Shown here: positions 54,375 to 61,386 of the stretch, piece by piece | How the letters are laid out: each line of letters begins with the position of its first letter | How positions within the stretch are numbered: position 1 is the first letter of the stretch | NCBI RefSeq assembly: GCF_000281955.1 | Contig: NZ_AKKF01000122.1 | Span: forward strand, 62,001 to 126,000 | DNA from: Caulobacter sp. AP07 | GTDB taxonomy: Bacteria > Pseudomonadota > Alphaproteobacteria > Caulobacterales > Caulobacteraceae | Length of the DNA: 64,000 nucleotides | Direction of reading: 5' to 3' | The notes under the pieces: model-generated | Told to the model about the DNA's origin: nothing | The model's database searches: none | The model's input: only the letters and a program-made list of their open reading frames with translations | Made by a program: the position numbers and the translations under genes

Positions 54375-55142
54375 TCAACTTGGGTCCCGGCATTCGTCGG
54401 GATGAACGGTGTCTTGTGGGCGGACAGGCCCGCCCCACCGCCCCCACGCCCAGGCCGCCAGCCAGCAGGCCATGGCCCAGGCCGCGCCGACGCTCCAGCC
54501 CGCCAGCACGTCGCTGGCCCAGTGGACGCCCAGATAGACCCGCGACGCCCCGACCAGCAGGCTGAGCAGCACCGCCGCGCCCAGGGCCAGGGCCTTGACC
54601 CGCCGGCGGGGCGAAAACCGCGCCGCCAGGGCGCCCAGGGTCAGGAACACCACGGCCGACAGCATGGCGTGGCCGGACGGAAAGCTGGGATTGGCCGCCT
54701 CGACGGCGCGGTAGACCATTTCCGGCCGCTCACGCAGGAACAGGTGCTTGAGGGCCTGGCTGATCGCCACCCCGCCGACCGCTCCCACCAGCACCACCAC
54801 CGCCTCGCTCCAGCGCCTCAGGCACAGCATCAGGGCGACGGCCAGGACGACGACCAGGCCCAGCACGGTCACCGAGCCCAGGGCGGTGACGTCGGCGGCG
54901 GCGACGTGCAGCCACGGGGGGCCGACCAGGCCGCTGGGGTCGCCCGGCAGGCGCAGGGCCCGCAGCACGGCCATGTCGAAGGCCTTGGTGTCGCCCTCGG
55001 CCACCGCCTCGGACAGGTCCAGGAACGCCAGGGCCCCGCCGGCCAGCACCAGCAGGGCGGCCAGAACCCCCAGTTCGCCCCGCGCGGCGGCGAGCAGGCG
55101 CGCCCAATCCCGGCGAGGTTGAAGGTCTGAAAGGCGCCTCAT
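54375..55142 (-). CDS. PAP2 family phosphatase
   Basis: The 255-residue inner-membrane protein has about six helices and the three PAP2 motifs: 'KHLFLRERP', 'PSFPSGHAMLS' and 'SRVYLGVHWASDVLAGW', the last two holding the catalytic His. It should dephosphorylate lipid phosphates (for example undecaprenyl pyrophosphate or phosphatidate) at the periplasmic side. The last codons ('VHPDECRDPS') come from an intergenic palindromic repeat at 54381-54406, so the real core ends earlier. The ATG at 55142 was chosen; a TTG at 55148 adds two residues. Confidence 0.88.
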   Translation of the reverse strand: MRRLSDLQPRRDWARLLAAARGELGVLAALLVLAGGALAFLDLSEAVAEGDTKAFDMAVLRALRLPGDPSGLVGPPWLHVAAADVTALGSVTVLGLVVVLAVALMLCLRRWSEAVVVLVGAVGGVAISQALKHLFLRERPEMVYRAVEAANPSFPSGHAMLSAVVFLTLGALAARFSPRRRVKALALGAAVLLSLLVGASRVYLGVHWASDVLAGWSVGAAWAMACWLAAWAWGRWGGPVRPQDTVHPDECRDPS

Positions 55143-55343
55143 GGACAAGTGAACGCACCAATATCGGATTGGCGCCGGTCAAATATTCCCAGGATGAGCG
55201 AAATGTTTCCGCGACGAAATGTGATGAACCATTCCTGACGAGCGCCGTTCATCCCGAGTCCAAATCGCCTTCGCTAGGGTCGGACTTGCGAAGAAGAGGT
55301 TCGGCGGTGTCGGACCGCCACACAATCAGGAAAGGATCTCGCC

Positions 55344-55727
55344 ATGAAGCGTCTGATCATCACCACCCTGGCCGCCACCCTGCTGGCCGGCACGGCCCTC
55401 TCGGGCACGGCCATGGCCGCCGGCCAACGCTATGACGACCGTCGCGACGATCGCTACGAGCAACGCCACGACCAGCGGGACTACCGCCATGACCGCCGCG
55501 ACTATCGCCACGACCGCAAGGACGAGCGCAAGGCCTACCGCCACTGGCAGCGCGGCCAGCGGCTGGACGCCCGCTATCGCGACAACCGCTACTATGTCCG
55601 CGACTACCACCGCTACGGCCTGCGCGCCCCGCCCCGCGGCTACCGCTGGCAGCGGGTCGACGACAGCTACATCCTGGCGGCCGTCGCCACCGGTGTGATC
55701 ATGTCGGTGATCATCGCCAACAACTAG
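55344..55727 (+). CDS. RcnB-like exported protein
   Basis: The 127-residue protein has a signal peptide ('IITTLAATLLAGTALSGTAMAA') and a repetitive Asp/Arg/Tyr-rich stretch ('RRDDRYEQRHDQRDYRHDRRDYRHDRKD', repeats of RxxYRHDR). The RcnB domain 'GLRAPPRGYRWQRVDDSYILAAVATGVI' follows. RcnB-like proteins act in the periplasm, with a possible role in Ni/Co homeostasis for the enteric member. The Arg/His/Asp stretch may bind metals, but is low-complexity. Ribosome site AAAGGA 11 bases before the ATG. Confidence 0.85.
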   Translation: MKRLIITTLAATLLAGTALSGTAMAAGQRYDDRRDDRYEQRHDQRDYRHDRRDYRHDRKDERKAYRHWQRGQRLDARYRDNRYYVRDYHRYGLRAPPRGYRWQRVDDSYILAAVATGVIMSVIIANN

Positions 55728-55750
55728 GCCTGGTTCGGGTCCAAGCTGAT

Positions 55751-55791
55751 CGCCCCGGATGGCTCCCGCCGTCCGGGGCGTGGTGTTTTTT
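55751..55791 (+). terminator. Terminator of the RcnB-like gene
   Basis: CGCCCCGGA (55751-55759) pairs exactly with TCCGGGGCG (55772-55780) around 12 bases, followed by TGGTGTTTTTT to 55791. It starts 24 bp after the stop codon. Confidence 0.75.
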
Positions 55792-55850
55792 AGGGTCGGA
55801 AGCGCCCTCGCCCCTTCCCCTCCCCCACGTCAAGGCGGTAATCGGAAGTC

Positions 55851-56858
55851 ATGCCCGACCTGACCGACGCCCACGCCTCCGATCCCCTGATCACCCTGGC
55901 CCCCGACAAGTGGGTCACGCTGCGTGACGCCTTCGGCGTCGACAGCGACATGAAGGTTCCGTACTTCAGCCACCGCGACAGCCACGTGCCGGAGATCGAC
56001 ACCGCCTACCGGTTCGATCCCCAGACCACCAAGGCGATCTGCGCGGGCTTCGCCCATGACCGCCGGGTGATGGTCCAGGGCTATCACGGCACCGGCAAGA
56101 GCACGCACATCGAGCAGATCGCCGCCCGGCTGAACTGGCCGCTGGTGCGGGTCAACCTCGACAGCCACGTCAGCCGGATCGACCTGGTCGGCAAGGACGC
56201 CATCGTCCTGAAGGACGGCAAGCAGGTCACCGAATTCCGCGAAGGCATCCTGCCCTGGACCCTGCAGCGCCCGATCGCCCTGGTGTTCGACGAATACGAC
56301 GCCGGTCGCCCTGACGTGATGTTCGTCATCCAGCGCGTGCTGGAGGCCGGCGGCAAGCTGACCCTGCTCGACCAGAACCGGGTGATCCGCGCCAACCCCT
56401 ATTTCCGGCTGTTTTCCACGACCAACACCATCGGTCTGGGCGACACGACGGGCCTCTATCACGGCACCCAGCAGATCAACCAAGGCCAGATGGACCGCTG
56501 GAGCATCGTCACGACGCTCAACTACCTCGACCACGACGTCGAGGCCGGCATCGTCCTGGCCAAGAACCCGTCCTACGACACCCCTGAAGGCAAGCGGACG
56601 ATCGCGGCCATGGTCCGCGTCGCCGACATGACCCGCAACGCCTTCATGAACGGCGACATCTCGACGGTCATGAGCCCGCGCACGGTGATCACCTGGGCCC
56701 AGAACGCCGAGATCTTCGACAAGGACATCGGCCTGGCGTTCCGCCTGACCTTCCTGAACAAGTGCGACGAGCTGGAGCGGCCGACCGTGGCCGAGTTCTT
56801 CCAGCGGGCGTTCGGCACGGACCTGCCCGAGAGCGCGGCGCGGGTGAAGGTGGCCTAG
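55851..56858 (+). CDS. cobS: Aerobic cobaltochelatase subunit CobS
   Basis: The 335-residue AAA+ ATPase drives cobalt insertion into hydrogenobyrinic acid diamide with CobN and CobT in aerobic cobalamin synthesis. The Walker A is '[10 protein letters not shown]', Walker B '[11 protein letters not shown]', and sensor and arginine-finger regions follow ('[36 protein letters not shown]'). In alphaproteobacteria it is expected right before cobT; here the next 459 bp contain no cobT and an autotransporter follows. cobN and cobT are not in the window. The nearby bolA and J-domain genes are usual neighbours, so the separation is probably a rearrangement. Confidence 0.95.
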   Translation: MPDLTDAHASDPLITLAPDKWVTLRDAFGVDSDMKVPYFSHRDSHVPEIDTAYRFDPQTTKAICAGFAHDRRVMVQGYHGTGKSTHIEQIAARLNWPLVRVNLDSHVSRIDLVGKDAIVLKDGKQVTEFREGILPWTLQRPIALVFDEYDAGRPDVMFVIQRVLEAGGKLTLLDQNRVIRANPYFRLFSTTNTIGLGDTTGLYHGTQQINQGQMDRWSIVTTLNYLDHDVEAGIVLAKNPSYDTPEGKRTIAAMVRVADMTRNAFMNGDISTVMSPRTVITWAQNAEIFDKDIGLAFRLTFLNKCDELERPTVAEFFQRAFGTDLPESAARVKVA

Positions 56859-57317
56859 GCGGATGCGGGCGGCGTTCGCCCTGATCGCCGCCACCGCCGA
56901 TTAACCGATCAAGGCGGGAATCGATCTCCCAGCGCCGCGCCGCGACAGTGCGCCAGGCGACCCATGCGGCTGCTCTCCCCACATCCCGGGGCTATCGCAT
57001 ATGACCCAAAACGGTTGTCATCCCGGACGAGCGTGCAGCGCGACGATCCGGGACCGACGCGCGAACTCGGCGCTTCCGGCGGTCCCGGATCGGCGCTTCG
57101 CTTGTCCGGGATGACAGCTTTTTTCGCGGCGAGTCCATATGCGATGGCCCTGCCCGCACCCAGCGACACCTGAAGGTATCTCGAACCGCGCGTTTCGCCG
57201 CGATACCGAAACATTGTTCCGATCCTGACAGCCGAGCTTATCGGGGTCGATACGTCCGGGTCATGCGGCGGCCATGGCCAAGATCTAGCGAAAGGGGACA
57301 CGCATTACAGGTCGTTC
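56859..57317. other. 459-bp gap between cobS and the autotransporter
   Basis: It contains the 101-bp palindromic element (57016-57116), flanked by the pair ATCGCATATG (56994-57003) and CATATGCGAT (57136-57145). The last 170 bp presumably hold the autotransporter promoter; 'GCGAAAGGGGA' at 57287-57297 could be the ribosome site region. No CDS is convincing. Confidence 0.6.
57016..57116. repeat. 101-bp element with TGTCATCCCGGAC ends, copy 2
   Basis: The 13-bp exact inverted ends (57016-57028 and 57104-57116) are identical to those of the element at 35468-35580, and an ATCCGGGACC/GGTCCCGGAT pair lies inside. The two copies are of 101 and 113 bp. A further 10-bp inverted pair (ATCGCATATG) lies outside this copy. 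Confidence 0.8.
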
Positions 57318-60300
57318 ATGTCCCGCCATCTCCTCACCACGGCCGCCCTGGCCCCGTTGCTGCTGTACGCCGGCGGGGTCCGCGCCGAGACCCAGGTCAC
57401 CAGCAGCTCGCGGACGACGCCGATCGCCACCTCCACGGCCAACGCCGGCGCCGCCGACGATGTGAAGATCACCGCCGACGGGGCGATCAAGCCGACCGCC
57501 TCGGGCGCCATCGCCACCGTCGACAGCGACAACACCCTGACCAACAACGGCGTGCTGTCGACCAACAACGTTTCCGATTCCATCGGCATGCTGGTGCTGG
57601 GCGGCCATACGGGGACGGTGCTCAACAGCGCGACCATCAGCCTGGTCGAGGACTACGACTACACCGACGACGACAGCGACGGCGACTATGACGGCCTGTT
57701 CGCCAAGGGGTCGGGGCGCTACGGCGTCCGGCTGACCGGCAGCAGCCCGTTCGTCGGCGCGATCACCAACGACTCGACGGGCTCGATCAGCATCGAGGGC
57801 AACGACTCGGCCGGCGTCAGCCTCGAGGCCGCCCTGACCGGCTCCCTGCTCAACGCCGGCACGATCAGCGTCACCGGCGATCGCGGTTACGGCATCCGCA
57901 ACACCGGGACCATCAGCGGCGACCTGACCAGCACCGGCTCGGTCAGCGTGCTGGGCGCGGGCAGCGTCGGGGTGGCGGTCGACGGCGACGTCTCGGGGGT
58001 CCTCAAGATCCAGGGCTCGGTCTATGCCACCGGCTATCGCGTCACCAGCCGCTACGCCGACCCCGACGACGAGGCGCTGCTCGACGCCGACGACCTGCTG
58101 CAGGGCGGCGGCGGGGTGCGGGTCACCGCCGACGTCGGCGGCGGCGTGCTGCTGGACGCCCCGCCCACCGACACCAACGACGACACCAGCGACGACGAGG
58201 ACGGCGACGGCGTCACCGACAGCAGCGAGGGCACGGCCTCGATCACCGCCTACGGCTCGGCCCCGGCCCTGCTGATCGGCTCGGACAGCCGCGCGGTGAC
58301 GGTGGGCGCGGTGGGGACCGGCGACGACGCCTACGGCCTGCTCATCAAGGGTTCGGTGACCGCCGCCGGCGTCCACGACGGGATCACCGCCACCGGCGTG
58401 CAGCTGGGCGGGGCGACGGGGCAGTCGACCCTGATCACCGGCGGCGTGCGGCTGGACGGGTCGATCTCGGCCAGCGCCTACGAGGCCGACGCGGTCGGCC
58501 TGAAGCTCAACGCCGGCGCCGTGGCCGACACGCTGTGGAACAAGGGCTCGCTGGCCGCCTCGGTCACCGGCGACACCGCCGTGACCGCCACCGCCCTGAA
58601 CATCGCGGCCGGCGCCAGCATGGCCAGCGTGACCAACGCCGGGATGATCAGCGCCACCGTCGCCGGCGAAGGCGGCTCGGCCTACGCCATCGTCGATCAG
58701 TCGGGCGGGCTGAAGACCATCACCAACACCGGCACGATCGCCGCCTATGTCTATGCCACCGACGACGAATACGACACCGACGACAGCGACACCGACGCCG
58801 CCAACGAGGTGGTCAAGGGCGTCGCTGTCGCCATCGACCTCAGCCGGAACACCACCGGGGTGACGATCGTCCAGTCCGGGGTCAATGACGGCGACGACGG
58901 CGACGACGGGGTGGCCGACACCGATACCGACGGCGACGGCGTGGACGACGCCGACGAGCCGCTGATCCGCGGCAGGGTGCTGCTCGGTTCGGGCGACGAC
59001 AGCCTGTCGATCCTCAACGGCGGGGTGATCGGCGACGTGGCGTTCGGCGACGGCGCCGACAAGCTGACCATCGACGGCACGGGCTACATGATCGGCGCCC
59101 TGACCGACAGCGACGGCAAGCTCGACGTCACCATCGGCAACGGCAAGCTCTACCTGACCAACGCCGAGACCATCAAGGCCACCAGCCTGACGCTCGGCGC
59201 CGACAGCACCCTGGTCTTCACCGCCGATCCGGCGGCCGGGACCCAGACCAAGCTGGTGGTCGACACCGCCACCATCGCCTCGGGCGCCACCCTGGGCCTG
59301 AACCTGACCAGCCTGCTGACCACCCCGACCACCTACACGGTGATCGAGGCCGGCAGCCTGACCGCCGGGACCATCGACCAGGACCTGCTGGGCAACGCGC
59401 CCTACCTCTATGTCGCCAAGGGCTATGCCGAGGGCAACAACGTGCTGATCGACGTCCGCCGGCGCACGGCGACCGAGGCCGCGATGTCGCGCAGCCAGAC
59501 CAGCGCCTATGACGCGGTGTTCGCGGCCCTGTCGAACAACACCGACATCGCCGGCGCCTTCCTGGGCCAGAACACCCGCGACGGCTTCTTCAACCTCTAC
59601 GACCAGATGCTGCCCAGCCAGGGCGAGGGCCTGTTCGCGGCGCTGCAGACCGTGCAGCAGCAGATCTCGGCGGCGACCGCCGTGCGTCCCGACGGCGCCG
59701 AACGCTACGGCCCCGACAGCGCCTGGGTGCAGGAGATCAACGCCCTGATCCGCCGCGACGACGGCGACACCCAGGGCTCCGACACCCAGGCCCTGGGCGT
59801 GGTGGCCGGCTACGAGGCCATGGGCGACGCCGGCGGCGCGCTGGGCGTCACCCTCGCGGCGGTCAGTCTCGAGGAACACGACACGGTGGCCAAGCTGGGC
59901 GAGAAGACCACGGCCTCGATCCTCCAGGCCGGCCTCTACTGGCGCCGGGCGCTCGGCGGCTGGCGCTTCAACCTCGGCGGCGGCCTGGGCTACAGCCGTT
60001 TCAACGGCGACCGCGCCTTCCTCGCGGGGGACACCGACGGCGACGGCGTCGCCCAGGCGTCCATCACCAACACCGCCGCCTGGAACGGCATGGTCGCCAA
60101 CGCCTTCGCCGGCCTCGCCTACGAGGCCAGGCTGGGCCGGGCCTATCTGCGTCCCGAAGGCCGGCTGGACTATGTCTGGCTGTGGGAGGGCGAGCGCAAG
60201 GAGCACGGCGGCGGCGCGGGCTTCGACCTGACCGTGGCGTCGCGCAACGCCAGCAACCTCAGCGGCGACCTGGGCCTGGTGCTGGGCACGCAGTACGGAA

Positions 60301-60560
60301 CCGACGTCTGGGTGCGGCCCGAGGTGCGGGTCGGCTACCGCCAGACCCTGGCCGGGGCGATGGGCGACACCATCGCCAGCTTCGCCGGCGGCGCGCCGTT
60401 CACCCTGGCCTCCAGCGCCGACAAGCAGGGCGCGGTCACCCTGAACCTCGCCCTGCGCACCGGCACCGCCCTGTCCTATTTCGCCGTCGAGGGCGGGGTC
60501 GAGGCGTCGCGCAAGCAGACCAAGTACTCCGCCCGGCTGGTCGGACGGGCGATGTTCTAG
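57318..60560 (+). CDS. Autotransporter (type Va) with Asp-rich loops
   Basis: The 1080-residue protein has a signal peptide ('HLLTTAALAPLLLYAGGVRAE'), a passenger of about 770 residues and a C-terminal autotransporter beta-barrel from about residue 800. The barrel starts 'SAWVQEINALIRRDDGD' and ends in 'RLVGRAMF', an aromatic end for BAM. The passenger has beta-helix-like repeats ('TGSISIEGNDSAGVSLEAALTGSLLNAGTIS', 'TNTGTIAAYV'). It contains four Asp-rich loops at about 112-126, 285-305, 482-496 and 523-547, with patterns such as 'DTDTDGDGVDDADE' that resemble calcium-binding loops of thrombospondin type-3/dockerin type. An OmpR-type gene follows after 4 bp. Confidence 0.88.
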   Translation: MSRHLLTTAALAPLLLYAGGVRAETQVTSSSRTTPIATSTANAGAADDVKITADGAIKPTASGAIATVDSDNTLTNNGVLSTNNVSDSIGMLVLGGHTGTVLNSATISLVEDYDYTDDDSDGDYDGLFAKGSGRYGVRLTGSSPFVGAITNDSTGSISIEGNDSAGVSLEAALTGSLLNAGTISVTGDRGYGIRNTGTISGDLTSTGSVSVLGAGSVGVAVDGDVSGVLKIQGSVYATGYRVTSRYADPDDEALLDADDLLQGGGGVRVTADVGGGVLLDAPPTDTNDDTSDDEDGDGVTDSSEGTASITAYGSAPALLIGSDSRAVTVGAVGTGDDAYGLLIKGSVTAAGVHDGITATGVQLGGATGQSTLITGGVRLDGSISASAYEADAVGLKLNAGAVADTLWNKGSLAASVTGDTAVTATALNIAAGASMASVTNAGMISATVAGEGGSAYAIVDQSGGLKTITNTGTIAAYVYATDDEYDTDDSDTDAANEVVKGVAVAIDLSRNTTGVTIVQSGVNDGDDGDDGVADTDTDGDGVDDADEPLIRGRVLLGSGDDSLSILNGGVIGDVAFGDGADKLTIDGTGYMIGALTDSDGKLDVTIGNGKLYLTNAETIKATSLTLGADSTLVFTADPAAGTQTKLVVDTATIASGATLGLNLTSLLTTPTTYTVIEAGSLTAGTIDQDLLGNAPYLYVAKGYAEGNNVLIDVRRRTATEAAMSRSQTSAYDAVFAALSNNTDIAGAFLGQNTRDGFFNLYDQMLPSQGEGLFAALQTVQQQISAATAVRPDGAERYGPDSAWVQEINALIRRDDGDTQGSDTQALGVVAGYEAMGDAGGALGVTLAAVSLEEHDTVAKLGEKTTASILQAGLYWRRALGGWRFNLGGGLGYSRFNGDRAFLAGDTDGDGVAQASITNTAAWNGMVANAFAGLAYEARLGRAYLRPEGRLDYVWLWEGERKEHGGGAGFDLTVASRNASNLSGDLGLVLGTQYGTDVWVRPEVRVGYRQTLAGAMGDTIASFAGGAPFTLASSADKQGAVTLNLALRTGTALSYFAVEGGVEASRKQTKYSARLVGRAMF

Positions 60561-60564
60561 ACCC

Positions 60565-61290
60565 GTGGAAAAGCGCATCCTCATCCTCGACGGCGACGCG
60601 GCCGTCCGCCAGCAGATCGGGACCCTGCTGACGGGCTACGGCCTGAACGCGATCGAAGCCGGCAGCGCCCGCGAGATGGAGCACATCCTGCGCGAGACCC
60701 AGGTCAGCCTGGTGATGCTGGACATGCTGCTGCCCGACGCCTCGGGCCTGTCGGTCTGCGCCCGGCTGCTGGCCCTGCCCTCGCCGCCGGCGATCATGGT
60801 GGTGTCCGACGCCGGCGACGAGTGCGACGTGGTGGTCGGCCTGGAGATCGGCGCCGACGACTATGTGGTCAAGCCGTTCCGGCCGCGCGAACTGCTGGCC
60901 CGGGTGAAGGCGGTGCTGCGCCGGAGCGAGGAGGCCAGGGTCGACACCCCGGCGGCGAAGGCGTCGGTCGCCTACCGTTTCGACGGCTGGCGCTTCAACG
61001 CCGCGACCCAGGAGCTGTTCGACCCCCGCGGCGTGGCCGTCACCCTGTCGACCGCCGAATTCCTGGTGCTGTGGGCCCTGGTGGCGCGGCCCAACGAGGT
61101 GCTGACCCGCGACCAGCTGCGCCAGGGGCCGCCCGACGCCTATTTCCGGTCCGCGCCGCAGCAGGTGAACGTCGCGATCAGCCGCCTGCGCGGCAAGCTC
61201 GACCGGGCCGGCGGCGGACAGATGATCCGCACCGTCCGCCATGTCGGCTACATCTTCGCGGCGCGGGTGGATCGGGTGCAGGCGGATTAG
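60565..61290 (+). CDS. OmpR-family response regulator
   Basis: The 241-residue protein has a receiver ('ILILDGDAAVRQQIGTLL', phospho-Asp in 'LVMLDMLLPDASGL', 'MVVSDAGDECDVVVGLEIGADDYVVKPFRPREL') and an OmpR winged helix ('AEFLVLWALVARPNEVLTRDQLRQGP', 'VNVAISRLRGKLDRAGGGQMIRTVRHVGYIF'). The first acidic residue pair is D-G-D instead of D-D/E-D. The GTG start lies 4 bp after the autotransporter stop, so they are one transcript. No histidine kinase gene is adjacent. Confidence 0.92.
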   Translation: MEKRILILDGDAAVRQQIGTLLTGYGLNAIEAGSAREMEHILRETQVSLVMLDMLLPDASGLSVCARLLALPSPPAIMVVSDAGDECDVVVGLEIGADDYVVKPFRPRELLARVKAVLRRSEEARVDTPAAKASVAYRFDGWRFNAATQELFDPRGVAVTLSTAEFLVLWALVARPNEVLTRDQLRQGPPDAYFRSAPQQVNVAISRLRGKLDRAGGGQMIRTVRHVGYIFAARVDRVQAD

Positions 61291-61341
61291 GGCGGCGGAT
61301 TTCGCAGCGCGGTTTCCAGGCCGGCCTGTGGACTACGGCCT

Positions 61342-61377
61342 ACCGCCGCGACGAGCGCCCTGAGGCGCCCGTCGCGG
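61342..61377. terminator. 10-bp hairpin between OmpR and RTX genes
   Basis: CGCCGCGACG (61342-61351) pairs with CGTCGCGGCG (61368-61377). The interior GCGCC/GGCGC stem (61353-61357/61362-61366) extends it. It lies between the convergent stops at 61290 and 61387, so it can serve both genes. Confidence 0.6.
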
Positions 61378-61386
61378 CGTCGCGGG

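Noticed and set aside
57285-60584. A 1099-codon open frame antisense to the autotransporter
   Set aside because: Its translation is Gly/Ala/Val/Asp/His-rich with no domain, as expected from the reverse of a GC-rich coding strand; the plus strand has signal peptide, passenger and beta-barrel.
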